From: Burkholderia sp. Bp9143
Lineage (GTDB): Bacteria; Pseudomonadota; Gammaproteobacteria; Burkholderiales; Burkholderiaceae
Direction of reading: 5' to 3'
DNA: 61,132 nt
Assembly (NCBI RefSeq): GCF_003853645.1
Contig: NZ_QTPO01000052.1
Location: 1 to 61,132, forward strand
The translations under genes and the position numbers were made by a program. This document shows, piece by piece, positions 34,760-45,067 of the stretch. Positions within the stretch are counted from its first letter, which is position 1; the number at the start of each line of letters is the position of its first letter. The notes beneath the pieces were generated by a model, which was not told the origin of the DNA, did not search any database, and saw only the letters and a list, made by a program, of their open reading frames with translations.

Positions 34760-34789
34760 CTTTGGAAACGATACAGGCCGCTCAGCCCA

Positions 34790-35230
34790 TCACAGCTGCC
34801 CCGCCGCCCCCGTCCACCGCAGGTAATCCCCGCGCGTCCAGTCGAGCGACACGCCGACGCGCTTCGTCCCTGGCCGGATCTTCGGCTTGTACATCGACAG
34901 CGTCAGCGACTCCAGCGCGGGCCATTCCCGAAACGACATCACCGCGAGATCGGCGACGAGCGTCTCGAGCAGCCGCGTATGCGGCTTGTGCGACAGGAAC
35001 GACGCGACGCGCGCGCAATAGCCGTCGTAGTCGATCCACTCGCCCTGCTCGCTCGGCTCGCAGCGATACCCGAGGCGCGCATCGATCACGATCGGCTGCG
35101 GCGCCTCGTGCTCGTGCGCGTGGATCCCGATCCGCGCGGGCACCTTCAGTTCGTCGACGAACACGCTCCAGCCGCGCCCGCGCAGGCGCGGCGCGTCGAT
35201 CGCCACGAACGGTTCGTCGAACGGCTTCAT
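34790..35230 (-). CDS. folB: Dihydroneopterin aldolase-like protein (FolB family) in the sarcosine operon
   Basis: A 146-residue protein of the FolB/FolX T-fold. VFVDELKVPARIGIHAHEHEAPQPIVIDARLGY matches the FolB pattern GxxxxIGxxxxE, followed by the tetrahydropterin-binding segment RLLETLVADL. The start overlaps the soxG stop by 4 bases (ATGA), so it belongs to this operon. Sarcosine oxidase needs tetrahydrofolate to take up the one-carbon unit, so a pathway-linked FolB could support folate supply. It may be a paralogue of a housekeeping folB elsewhere. It is the last gene before the bidirectional terminator. Confidence 0.85.
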   Translation of the reverse strand: MKPFDEPFVAIDAPRLRGRGWSVFVDELKVPARIGIHAHEHEAPQPIVIDARLGYRCEPSEQGEWIDYDGYCARVASFLSHKPHTRLLETLVADLAVMSFREWPALESLTLSMYKPKIRPGTKRVGVSLDWTRGDYLRWTGAAGQL

Positions 35231-35856
35231 GATGCGAGCGGCGCCGCGGCGTCGAGCATGATGCGCACGAAATAGTCGGCGAAGCTGCGACGCAGGACGA
35301 TCTCGTACGTATCGTCGCCGGTCGGAATCAGCGTGATCGGCGACTTGAAGTAGTGCGACTGCACGCACTGGCCCGGCTTCAGCACACGCGGATGCAGATC
35401 GAGCGGGCAGCCGCGCGCGATCACGTCGCGCACGCGTTCGCCGCTGACCTCGACGACCGTGTAGCCGCTGCCGACGTCGACAGCCGCCGCATACGAACCC
35501 TGCACGGCCTCCGCGAGCTGCGCCTCGAGCACGCCCGCCGGCACGGGCCCGTTCGAGCGCACGAGCCACTCGTCGGGACCGAGCCACAGCACGTCGTACT
35601 CGGCACCGCGCGCGACCGTGTTCGGCGCCGACGGCGGCCGGCAGCCGACCACGCGCTCGAACGCGCTGACGAATGCCGGGTCGCTCAGCTCGCCGCGCAC
35701 GTTCACGAGGTCGAGGAACGGCCGCTCGCGCAGCATGAACTTCTTCGATGCGCGCGCCTGGTGCGGCTTCAGCACATCGGCCGCGCCGACGAACGGCGAT
35801 TCAAGCGTCACGCCCGCGCCCGCCACCGGCGCCTGGTTTCTCGTTTCATTCCACAT
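35227..35856 (-). CDS. soxG: Sarcosine oxidase gamma subunit
   Basis: The 209-residue subunit shows the GcvT-like fold remnants: LGPDEWLVRSNG, VDVGSGYTVVEVSGERVRDVIARGCPLDLHP, and SHYFKSPITLIP. It binds no flavin itself but completes the heterotetrameric enzyme that converts sarcosine, tetrahydrofolate and oxygen into glycine, methylene-tetrahydrofolate and peroxide. It overlaps soxA by 11 bases upstream and folB by 4 bases downstream. Confidence 0.93.
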   Translation of the reverse strand: MWNETRNQAPVAGAGVTLESPFVGAADVLKPHQARASKKFMLRERPFLDLVNVRGELSDPAFVSAFERVVGCRPPSAPNTVARGAEYDVLWLGPDEWLVRSNGPVPAGVLEAQLAEAVQGSYAAAVDVGSGYTVVEVSGERVRDVIARGCPLDLHPRVLKPGQCVQSHYFKSPITLIPTGDDTYEIVLRRSFADYFVRIMLDAAAPLAS

Positions 35857-38800
35857 TCTGGCGCACCCCTTCGGTATCGTAGAAAACCGGGCTCGAGATC
35901 TTCGCGGTGATGCGCTTGCCGTTGGCCAGCGGAATCACGACGCTCTCGCCCATCTTGCTCAGGCCGCCCTTCACCACTGCCAGCGCAATCGAGCGCTTCA
36001 GGATCGGGCTGTAATAACTCGACGTCACGTGGCCGATCATCGGCGTCGGATCCACCGCCGACACCTGCGTGTCCTTCGCGATGATCTGCGCGCCTTCCGG
36101 CAGCACGAACTGTTCGTCTTCGGTCAGCAGGCCGACGAATTGCTTGCGGCCTTCCTTCGAAGTGTCCGAACGCGACAGCGAACGCTTGCCGAGGAAGTCC
36201 TTCGACTTCGCGACGACCCCGCCCATCCCGAGGTCGTACGGCGTGATCGAGCCATCCGTATCCTGACCGACGATGATGTAGCCCTTCTCCGCGCGCAGCA
36301 CGTGCATCGTCTCGGTGCCGTACGGCGTGATGTCGAACTCGGCACCGGCCGCCATCAGCGCTTCCCATACCGCGCGACCCGCGTTGGCCGGCACGTTCAC
36401 TTCATAGGCGAGTTCGCCCGAGAAGCTGATCCGCATCACGCGCGCCTTCGCGCCCGCGACGGTGCCGTTCCGGTAGCTCATGAACGGGAACGCGTCGTTG
36501 CCGAAGTCGATGTCCTGGCACACCTTCTGCACGACCTTGCGGCTCTTCGGGCCGACCACCGCGAACGTCGCCCAGTGATCGGTGACGGACGCGAGCCGCA
36601 CCTTCATGTCGGGCCATTCGGTCTGCAGCCAGCGCTCAAGCCACGTGAGCACGCGCGCCGCGCCGCCGGTGGTCGTCGTCATCATGAAATGCTGGTCGGC
36701 GAGGCGCACCGTCACGCCGTCGTCGAACACCATCCCGTTTTCGTCGAGCATCAGCCCGTAGCGGCACTTGCCGATCTCGAGCTTGTTCCACGGGTTCGTG
36801 TACATCCAGTTCAGCAGCTTCACCGCGTCCGGACCCTGGATGTCGATCTTGCCGAGCGTCGACGCGTCGAGGATGCCGACGCTGTTGCGCACCGCGAGGC
36901 ATTCGCGCTTCACGGCCGCATGCAGGTCCTCGCCCTTCTTCGGGAAGTACCACGGCCGCTTCCAGTTGCCGACGTCCTCGAACATCGCGCCGTGCTCGAC
37001 GTGCCATTCATGCACGGCCGTCTTGCGGATCGGGTCGAGGAAGTCACCCGTCTCGCGGCCCGCGAACGTACCGAACGACACGGGCGTGTAGTTCGGGCGG
37101 AACGTCGTCGTGCCCGTTTCAGGAATCGTCTTGCCGAGCGCCTGCGCGAGGATCGCCATCCCGTTGATGTTGCCGAGCTTGCCCTGGTCGGTGCCGAAGC
37201 CCATCGCGGTGTAGCGCTTCACGTGCTCGACCGACTCGAAGCCTTCGCGCGCGGCCAGCAGGATGTCCGCGGCCGCCACGTCGTTCTGGAAGTCGACGAA
37301 CTGCTTCGGCCCGCGTGCGGCGGCCTCGCGGCTGCCGACGAGCCACAACGGCTGCAGCGCACCTTCGACGGTTTCCGCGACCTGCGGCGCGACGGGGCGC
37401 TGCGCGGCCGTGAAGCCCGCGGCCTTCGCCGCTTCGGCGCCCGCGTCGACCGCGAGCCGCAGCGCACGGGCGAGACCGAACTCGCCCGCGGCCGCACCGA
37501 TGCTGGCCTCGGCCTGCACGGGCTTGCCCGGCAGGAAGCACGCCTTCTCGTCGTTCCAGCATGCCTTGCCGCCCGACTGCGCGAACAGGTGCAGCACCGG
37601 GCTGAAGCCGCCCGACATCGCGACGAGGTCGCACGGCAGCGACTGCATCTTGCCGCCGGTCTGGCCGTTCGAGTAGGACGCGACGTCGACCGACGATACG
37701 CGCCACTTGCCCGAAGCGGCCGTCACGACCGCACCGCTCATCACCGTCACGCCCTGCCGCTTCGCGGCCGCGGGCAGCGCGCCGTTCGACGACGCACGCG
37801 AATCGACGACCGTCACCTTCGCACCGCACGCCTTCAGGTCGAGCGCGGTCTGGTACGCACGGTCGTTGTTCGTGAACACGACCACGTTGCGGCCCGGCAG
37901 CACGCCGTAGCGATGCACGTAGGTGGACACCGCGCCTGCGAGCATCACGCCCGGCAGGTCGTTGTTGCCGAACACGATCGGACGCTCGTGCGCGCCGGTC
38001 GCGAGGATCACGCGCTTCGCGCGGACCTTCCACAGCAGCTCGCGCGTGCCCTTGCGCATCGACACCGGCTGGTGATCGGTCAGGCGCTGCGTGACCGTCA
38101 CGAGGTTGTGGTCCTGGTAGCCGAACGCGGTGCTGCGCGACAGGATCGTCACGTCGGGCAGCTTGCGCAGCTCGGCTTCGATCTTCTCGACCCACTGCAG
38201 CGCCGGCTTCGCGTCGATTTCCGCGCGGCACGACAGCAGGCTGCCGCCGAGTTCGCGCTGGTCGTCGACGAGAATCACGCGTGCGCCGGCCTTCGCGGCC
38301 GCATGCGCGGCGGCGAGGCCCGACGGGCCACCGCCGACCACGAGCACGTCGCAGTGCGCGTAGCATTTGTCGTAGCGATCGGCGTCGAGCACCTCGGGCG
38401 CCTTGCCGAGGCCGGCGGCCTCGCGGATCTTCTCTTCATACTTCGGCCACATGTTGCGCGGCCACATGAAGGTCTTGTAGTAGAACCCGGCCGGCATGAA
38501 GCGCGAGAACTTCTGGTTGATCGCGTACTTGTCGTTCTCGAGCGACGGCTCGGCGTTCACGCTCGTCGCGACGAGGCCCTGGTACAGCTCGATCTCGGTC
38601 GCGCGCGCGTTCGGCACCGTGTACGGGCCGGTCTCGAGCTGCACGACGGCATTCGGTTCCGCGACGTCCGCCGTCACGATCCCGCGCGGACGGTGGTACT
38701 TGAAGCTGCGTGCAACGAAGTGCACGCCGTTCGCGAGCAGCGCGGACGCGAGCGTGTCGCCCTGGAAGCCCTGATACGTGCGGCCGTTGAACGTGAACGT

Positions 38801-38857
38801 CAGCGGAATCGCGCGATTGATGCGGCCACCGGTGCCGAGGCGGTCTTTCTGGCTCAT
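35846..38857 (-). CDS. soxA: Sarcosine oxidase alpha subunit
   Basis: A 1003-residue subunit, the family's usual length. Order of domains: a 2Fe-2S-like N-terminal fold without cysteines (LTFTFNGRTYQGFQGDTLASALL), an NAD-binding Rossmann fold (CDVLVVGGGPSGLAAAHAAAKAG), and a C-terminal aminomethyltransferase (GcvT) region with LGMGGVVAKSKDFLGKRSL, the tetrahydrofolate domain. The start at 38857 has GAGGG and overlaps the soxD stop (ATGA). Together with SoxB, D and G it forms the tetrameric oxidase. Confidence 0.95.
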   Translation of the reverse strand: MSQKDRLGTGGRINRAIPLTFTFNGRTYQGFQGDTLASALLANGVHFVARSFKYHRPRGIVTADVAEPNAVVQLETGPYTVPNARATEIELYQGLVATSVNAEPSLENDKYAINQKFSRFMPAGFYYKTFMWPRNMWPKYEEKIREAAGLGKAPEVLDADRYDKCYAHCDVLVVGGGPSGLAAAHAAAKAGARVILVDDQRELGGSLLSCRAEIDAKPALQWVEKIEAELRKLPDVTILSRSTAFGYQDHNLVTVTQRLTDHQPVSMRKGTRELLWKVRAKRVILATGAHERPIVFGNNDLPGVMLAGAVSTYVHRYGVLPGRNVVVFTNNDRAYQTALDLKACGAKVTVVDSRASSNGALPAAAKRQGVTVMSGAVVTAASGKWRVSSVDVASYSNGQTGGKMQSLPCDLVAMSGGFSPVLHLFAQSGGKACWNDEKACFLPGKPVQAEASIGAAAGEFGLARALRLAVDAGAEAAKAAGFTAAQRPVAPQVAETVEGALQPLWLVGSREAAARGPKQFVDFQNDVAAADILLAAREGFESVEHVKRYTAMGFGTDQGKLGNINGMAILAQALGKTIPETGTTTFRPNYTPVSFGTFAGRETGDFLDPIRKTAVHEWHVEHGAMFEDVGNWKRPWYFPKKGEDLHAAVKRECLAVRNSVGILDASTLGKIDIQGPDAVKLLNWMYTNPWNKLEIGKCRYGLMLDENGMVFDDGVTVRLADQHFMMTTTTGGAARVLTWLERWLQTEWPDMKVRLASVTDHWATFAVVGPKSRKVVQKVCQDIDFGNDAFPFMSYRNGTVAGAKARVMRISFSGELAYEVNVPANAGRAVWEALMAAGAEFDITPYGTETMHVLRAEKGYIIVGQDTDGSITPYDLGMGGVVAKSKDFLGKRSLSRSDTSKEGRKQFVGLLTEDEQFVLPEGAQIIAKDTQVSAVDPTPMIGHVTSSYYSPILKRSIALAVVKGGLSKMGESVVIPLANGKRITAKISSPVFYDTEGVRQNVE

Positions 38858-39153
38858 TTGCTCGTACCCTCTTCGTGTGCGTTTCCGGCAGCCGCGCCAC
38901 CGAACTTTTCGTAGCCCTTGATATCGTAGGTGACCGTGTCGCGCGTCACCTTGAACCAGCGGCGGCAGCCCTGCGTGTGCAGCCACTGCTCGCGGTGGAT
39001 ACCGCGCTTGTTCTCGCGCATGAACACGTATTCGCCCCATTCGCGGTCGGTCATGTTCTCGTTCGCAACCGGGCGCACGATGTCGGCTTCACCGCCGCAC
39101 GTGAACTCGGATTCGGCGCGCGGCCCGCACCACGGACATTCGATCAGCAACAT
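38854..39153 (-). CDS. soxD: Sarcosine oxidase delta subunit
   Basis: The 99-residue subunit carries the zinc-binding cysteines in ECPWCGPRAESEFTCGGEA and the conserved WGEYVFMRENKRGIHREQW and GCRRWF segments. It has no catalytic role but is structural for the holoenzyme. Preceded by soxB with a 24-base gap. Confidence 0.95.
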   Translation of the reverse strand: MLLIECPWCGPRAESEFTCGGEADIVRPVANENMTDREWGEYVFMRENKRGIHREQWLHTQGCRRWFKVTRDTVTYDIKGYEKFGGAAAGNAHEEGTSK

Positions 39154-39177
39154 GTTTCTTTCTCCTTCAGTGCGGGG

Positions 39178-40422
39178 TTAGTGCGCCACGGCGGCAGCGC
39201 CGTGCTCGTCGATCAGGTGGCCCGTGTAGAAGCGGTCGAGCGCGAAAGGCGCGTTCAGCGGATGCGGTTCGTCGCGGGCGATCGTGTGCGCGAACACCCA
39301 GCCCGAGCCCGGCGTCGCCTTGAAGCCGCCAGTACCCCAGCCGCAGTTGAAATAGAGACCCTTCACGTCGGTCTTGGTAATGATCGGGCACGCGTCCGGC
39401 GACACGTCGACGATGCCGCCCCACTGGCGGTTCATCCGCACGCGCGAGAACACCGGGAACATCTCGACGATCGCCTGCAGCGTGCTTTCGATGATGTGGA
39501 AGCTGCCGCGCTGGCCGAAGCCCGTGTACTGGTCGATACCCGCGCCGATCACGAGGTCGCCCTTGTCGGACTGGCTGATGTATGCGTGCACCGCGTTCGA
39601 CATGATCACCGAGTTCACCACCGGCTTGATCGGCTCGGACACCAGCGCCTGCAGCGGGTGGCTTTCGATCGGCAGGCGCACGCCGGCCATGTCGGCGAGC
39701 GTTGTCGTGTTGCCGGCGGCCACCACCGCGACCTTCTTCGCCTTGATGAAACCCTTCACCGTATCGACGCCGACCACCGCGCCGCCTTCGCGGCGAATGC
39801 CCGTCACCTGGCAGTTCTGGATGATGTCGACACCGGCGCGGTCGGCGCCGCGCGCGAAGCCCCAGGCCACCGCGTCGTGACGCGCGACGCCCGCACGGCG
39901 CTGGATCGATGCGCCGAGCACCGGGTAGCGGCTGTTCAGGTTGATCGTCGGCTCGATTTCCTTGATCTGCTCGGGCGTCAGGAATTCGGCGTCGACGCCG
40001 TTCAGCCGGTTCGCGTTCACGCGACGCTCGGTGTCACGCACGTCCTGCAGCGTGTGCGCGAGGTTCATCACGCCGCGCTGGCTGAACATCACGTTGTAGT
40101 TCAGGTCCTGCGACAGGCCTTCCCACAGCTTCATCGCCTTCTCGTACAGCGCGGCCGATTCGTCCCACAGGTAGTTCGAGCGCACGATCGTCGTGTTGCG
40201 AGCGGTGTTGCCGCCGCCGATCCAGCCCTTCTCGAGGATCGCGACGTTCGTGATCCCGTGCTCCTTCGCGAGGTAGTAGGCGGTCGCGAGGCCGTGGCCG
40301 CCGCCGCCGACGATCACGACGTCGTATTCCTTCTTCGGTTCCGGGCTCTTCCACTGCTTTTCCCAGTTCTCGTGATACGAGAGGCCGTTGCGGAACAGGC
40401 TGAATATCGAGTAGCGGCTCAT
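39178..40422 (-). CDS. soxB: Sarcosine oxidase beta subunit
   Basis: A 414-residue flavoprotein of the DAO family. The FAD-binding motif DVVIVGGGGHGLATAYYL lies near residue 35, and RAGVARHDAVAWGFARGADR and YFNCGWGTGGFKATPGSG mark the active-site region. It carries covalent FMN in heterotetrameric homologues, attached to a His in the RRAGVARHD segment. It starts 15 bases after sdaA ends, so the operon order is sdaA, soxB, soxD, soxA, soxG, folB. Confidence 0.95.
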   Translation of the reverse strand: MSRYSIFSLFRNGLSYHENWEKQWKSPEPKKEYDVVIVGGGGHGLATAYYLAKEHGITNVAILEKGWIGGGNTARNTTIVRSNYLWDESAALYEKAMKLWEGLSQDLNYNVMFSQRGVMNLAHTLQDVRDTERRVNANRLNGVDAEFLTPEQIKEIEPTINLNSRYPVLGASIQRRAGVARHDAVAWGFARGADRAGVDIIQNCQVTGIRREGGAVVGVDTVKGFIKAKKVAVVAAGNTTTLADMAGVRLPIESHPLQALVSEPIKPVVNSVIMSNAVHAYISQSDKGDLVIGAGIDQYTGFGQRGSFHIIESTLQAIVEMFPVFSRVRMNRQWGGIVDVSPDACPIITKTDVKGLYFNCGWGTGGFKATPGSGWVFAHTIARDEPHPLNAPFALDRFYTGHLIDEHGAAAVAH

Positions 40423-40437
40423 GTTAGTGATCCTTCG

Positions 40438-41823
<1,386 letters not shown>

Positions 41824-42084
41824 CTGGCTTCCTCTGGGTGGGCGTACGTGAAATGTCGTTGGCATCAGTACATCAAAGCGTAAAATTGGCCGATAGAACA
41901 AAAACGGCATCGGCGTGGGATACCGGCGCCAAGCCCCGCGCAGGACGGCCGGAAAGTGCGTTTTGACGATGGTTGGCGACGAAAAACCACAAGTCGGCCG
42001 GCGTCCTCGCCAGCCGGCAGCCGTGCCCGCAAGCAGTGTGAAACGAGTGATACCCGCCTTCCCGGCGTGACGAGATTGACCGCG

Positions 42085-43158
42085 ATGACACCCGACGTAC
42101 CCGCTTCCCCCCTCGCCGAACCGGCGCCGCGGCGCATCCGCTTCGGCATCGTGCTGCTGCCGAACTTCACGCTCACGGCCTTCTCGGGTTTCGTCGACAT
42201 GCTGCGGCTGTCGGCCGACGACGGCGACTACAGCAAGCCGGTGCGCTGCGCGTGGAGCGTGATCGGCGAGACGCTCGCGCCGGTGCGCGCGAGCTGCGGA
42301 ATCCAGATCACGCCGTGGGAAACCTTCGATGGGGCCGAACCATTCGACTACGTGGTCGTGGTCGGCGGGCTGCTGCATTCGGGGCCGCAAGCCGGCCCCG
42401 AAACGCTCGAGTTCGTCCGCCGCGCGGCGGCGGGCGGCGCCACGGTCGTCGGGATCTGCACGGGGGTGTTTACGCTGATGCGCGCGAACGTGCTCGACGG
42501 CTACCGCACCTGCGTGAGCTGGTTCCACTACTGGGATTTCATCGAACGCTTCCCGAGCGCCGATCCCGACCTGCTGATCGCCGATCGCCTGTTCGTGATC
42601 GACCGGCGCCGGATCACCTGCTCGGGCGGCCGCGCGTCGATCGACGTCGCCGCCGCGATCCTGCTGCGCCACTTCGACCATGCGACCGTGCAGAAGGCAC
42701 TGCGCATCCTGCTCGTCGGCGAGATGCAGAAAGGCAATGCGCCGCAGCCGCATCCGCCGGGCCTCGAGCCGGCCACGCACCCGAAGGTCAAGCGCGCGAT
42801 TCTCCTGATGGAACAGCATGTCGGGCGCGCGCTGCCGCTCGAGGAGCTCGCGTGCAAGCTCGACATGTCGACCCGCCAGCTCGAGCGGCTGTTCAAGGCC
42901 GAGACGGGCAAGAGCCCGCAGGCGTTCGCGAAGCAGGTGCGGCTGCGCACGGCCGCGTGGCTGCTGACCAGCTCCGACCGCACCGTCGCCGATATCGCGT
43001 CGAGCTGCGGGTTCGCCGACGCGTCGCACCTCGGGCGCGAATTCCGCAAGCAGTTCGGCGTGCCGCCGGCGACCTATCGCGAGCGCGGCGGGGAAGTCAC
43101 GGAAGCCGGTGTGCCGGTGACGGCCGATCCCGATCCCGTCGAAGACATCGCCGACTGA
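42085..43158 (+). CDS. souR: GATase1-AraC regulator, SouR-like
   Basis: A 357-residue regulator with an N-terminal DJ-1/PfpI-like domain (FGIVLLPNFTLTAFSGFVDMLRLS and the nucleophile-elbow-like GICTGVFTL) and a C-terminal AraC/XylS double helix-turn-helix (LEELACKLDMSTRQLERLFKAETGKSPQAF and VADIASSCGFADASHLGREFRKQFG). It is divergent from the sdaA-sox operon. In Pseudomonas aeruginosa SouR is the sarcosine-responsive activator of soxBDAG, so the same role is inferred. The start MTPDVPAS fits; the longer frame to 41956 lacks family resemblance. Confidence 0.85.
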   Translation: MTPDVPASPLAEPAPRRIRFGIVLLPNFTLTAFSGFVDMLRLSADDGDYSKPVRCAWSVIGETLAPVRASCGIQITPWETFDGAEPFDYVVVVGGLLHSGPQAGPETLEFVRRAAAGGATVVGICTGVFTLMRANVLDGYRTCVSWFHYWDFIERFPSADPDLLIADRLFVIDRRRITCSGGRASIDVAAAILLRHFDHATVQKALRILLVGEMQKGNAPQPHPPGLEPATHPKVKRAILLMEQHVGRALPLEELACKLDMSTRQLERLFKAETGKSPQAFAKQVRLRTAAWLLTSSDRTVADIASSCGFADASHLGREFRKQFGVPPATYRERGGEVTEAGVPVTADPDPVEDIAD

Positions 43159-43166
43159 CGACGATC

Positions 43167-43186
43167 GCGCGCCGCCGCCGGCGCGC
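43167..43186 (+). terminator. Hairpin after the SouR-like gene
   Basis: GCGCGCC pairs with GGCGCGC around GCCGCC, 9 bases after the stop codon. No T-run. It may separate the regulator transcript from the tetronate locus. Confidence 0.4.
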
Positions 43187-43244
43187 GCCTCCCTCCTCCT
43201 GCCACGCGTTGAACCCCGCACGATCGCCACATTTTCACGGCGAT

Positions 43245-43258
43245 TGGAACCGGTTCCA
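43245..43258. promoter_or_regulatory. 14-bp perfect palindrome TGGAACCGGTTCCA (LacI-type operator)
   Basis: The sequence matches the central-CG palindrome typical of LacI/GalR-family operators. It lies 118 bases before the GntR-family gene that heads the tetronate operon. No LacI-family gene is present in the window, so an unlinked repressor would be required. Confidence 0.55.
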
Positions 43259-43329
43259 GCCAACTTAACCGATGTTGTCGCTCGTTAATCGAGGGTTATC
43301 CCGGATGCTGACGCACACTCAAATTTGTA

Positions 43330-43343
43330 TGATGACCACATCA
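43330..43343. promoter_or_regulatory. TGATG-N4-CATCA repeat, candidate GntR/FadR-type operator
   Basis: A perfect 5-bp arm repeat, bracketed by TTGTA and TACAA, lies 20 bases before the start of the GntR gene and would permit autorepression. The geometry resembles short FadR-subfamily boxes. Confidence 0.5.
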
Positions 43344-43362
43344 CCTTACAAACCAGAGCGCC

Positions 43363-44067
43363 ATGTTCGAGAAAATTCCCGCCCGTGCGATGAGCGACCA
43401 CGTCGCGCAGCAGTTGCTCAAGCAGATCGAAGTCGGCAGTTTCTCGGCCACCGGCAAGCTGCCGACGGAAGCCGTGCTCGCGCAGGAATTCGGCGTGAGC
43501 CGTACCGTGATCCGCGAAGCGATCTCGCGCTTGAAGAACGAAGGCGTGGTCGAGCCGCGCCAGGGCAGCGGCGTGTACGTGAACCAGCACGGCGCGATCC
43601 GGCCGCTGCGGATCGACTACGCGGAAGCCGTCGAGGCGAGTTCGCTGCCGCACCTGCTCGCGGTGCGCCGCGCGATCGAGGCTGAAGTCGCGGCCGAAGC
43701 CGCGCTGCACCACACCGCCGACGACATGGCCGACATCGACGACGCGCTGCGCAAGATCGACGACGCGGTGGCCGAAGGGCGCGACGGCGTCGCGGAAGAC
43801 GTCGCGTTCCACCGCACGATCGCGGCCGTCACCGGCAACCCGTATTTCCTGAAGACGCTGCAGTTCCTGAACCAGTACCTCGAGGCCGGCGTGAAGGTCA
43901 CGCGGCGCAACGAAGCGACGCGCGAGGATTTCTCGCGGCAGGTGCGGGAGGAACACGCGGCGATCGCCGACGCGATCCGCGCGCGCGATCCGATGGCGGC
44001 GCGCAACGCGGCACGCACGCACATGTACAACGCGGCCCGCCGTCTCGCGGAAGCCGGCATCTGCTGA
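43363..44067 (+). CDS. GntR-family regulator (FadR/FCD subfamily) of the tetronate locus
   Basis: The 234-residue protein has the GntR winged helix (KLPTEAVLAQEFGVSRTVIREAISRLKNEGVVEPRQGSGVYV) and a helical FCD ligand domain with the metal-binding pattern: Asp/His in EDVAFHRTIA, His in REEHAAIADAI and the last His in ARTHMYNAARR. FCD domains bind metal and a carboxylate ligand, in keeping with a sugar acid such as threonate or erythronate. It sits at the head of the ltnD-denD operon, 90 bases upstream on the same strand. Confidence 0.92.
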   Translation: MFEKIPARAMSDHVAQQLLKQIEVGSFSATGKLPTEAVLAQEFGVSRTVIREAISRLKNEGVVEPRQGSGVYVNQHGAIRPLRIDYAEAVEASSLPHLLAVRRAIEAEVAAEAALHHTADDMADIDDALRKIDDAVAEGRDGVAEDVAFHRTIAAVTGNPYFLKTLQFLNQYLEAGVKVTRRNEATREDFSRQVREEHAAIADAIRARDPMAARNAARTHMYNAARRLAEAGIC

Positions 44068-44157
44068 TGACCGGTTGCTGAATGCTGAATGCGGCGGCCC
44101 GGGCCGAACCGGCGCCGTCGTTGTCCCGAACCTTTCCCGAATCGATCAAGGTTGACC

Positions 44158-45048
44158 ATGTCACGAAATGTTGGAGTCATCGGCCTCGGCGCGATGGGCC
44201 TCGGCGTCGCCCGCTCGCTGCTGCGCGCGGGATTCCGCGTGCACGCATGCGACGTGCGCGACACCGTGCTGCAGGCGTTCGCGGCCGAAGGCGGCGTCGC
44301 CTGCGCGAGCCCGGCCGAACTCGGCGCGCAGTGCGACGTCGTCGTCACGCTCGTCGTCAATGCCGCACAGACTGAAACGGTGCTGTTCGGCGAGCACGGC
44401 GCGGTCGCGGCGATGAAGCCGGGCGGCGTCGTGATCGCGAGCGCGACCGTCGCACCCGACTTCGCGGTCGCGCTCGGCGCGCGCATCGAGGCCGCGGGCC
44501 TGCAGATGCTCGACGCGCCGGTGTCGGGCGGCGCCGCGCGCGCGGCGTCGGGCGAGATGACGATGATGACGTCGGGCCCCGCCGCCGCGTATGCGGCCTG
44601 CGACGATGTGCTCGCCGCGATCGCCGGCAAGGTGTACCGGCTCGGCGACGCGCACGGCATCGGCTCGAAGGTGAAGATCATCAACCAGCTGCTGGCCGGC
44701 GTGCATATCGCGGCGGCCGCCGAGGCGATGGCGCTTGGCCTGCGCGAAGGCGTCGATGCCGACGCGCTGTACGACGTGATCACGCACAGCGCCGGCAATT
44801 CGTGGATGTTCGAGAACCGGGTGCCGCACATCCTGAACGGCGACTACACGCCGCTGTCGGCCGTCGACATCTTCGTGAAGGATCTCGGCCTCGTGCTCGA
44901 TACCGCGCGCCGCAGCAAGTTCCCGCTGCCGCTGTCGGCCACCGCGCACCAGATGTTCATGAGCGCATCGAGCGCCGGCCACGGCGGCGAGGACGATTCC
45001 GCCGTGATCAAGACTTTCCCCGGCATCACGCTGCCGCCCGCCCGCTGA
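44158..45048 (+). CDS. ltnD: L-threonate dehydrogenase
   Basis: A 296-residue enzyme of the beta-hydroxyacid dehydrogenase family: NAD-binding GLGAMGLGVARSLL, substrate-binding DAPVSGGAARAASG, and catalytic Lys in GSKVKIINQLLAG. Clustering with a four-carbon sugar acid kinase and a class II aldolase-type decarboxylase assigns it to the L-threonate route (LtnD oxidises the 2-hydroxyl of L-threonate to 2-oxo-tetronate). It is first of the six-gene catabolic unit. Confidence 0.9.
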   Translation: MSRNVGVIGLGAMGLGVARSLLRAGFRVHACDVRDTVLQAFAAEGGVACASPAELGAQCDVVVTLVVNAAQTETVLFGEHGAVAAMKPGGVVIASATVAPDFAVALGARIEAAGLQMLDAPVSGGAARAASGEMTMMTSGPAAAYAACDDVLAAIAGKVYRLGDAHGIGSKVKIINQLLAGVHIAAAAEAMALGLREGVDADALYDVITHSAGNSWMFENRVPHILNGDYTPLSAVDIFVKDLGLVLDTARRSKFPLPLSATAHQMFMSASSAGHGGEDDSAVIKTFPGITLPPAR

Positions 45049-45067
45049 TTCGAACGACGTTCCTGCC

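Noticed and set aside
35618..38914. Plus-strand ORF of 1098 codons
   Set aside because: Antisense to soxA; its Arg/His/Val-rich translation is the mirror pattern of a high-GC gene and has no family resemblance.
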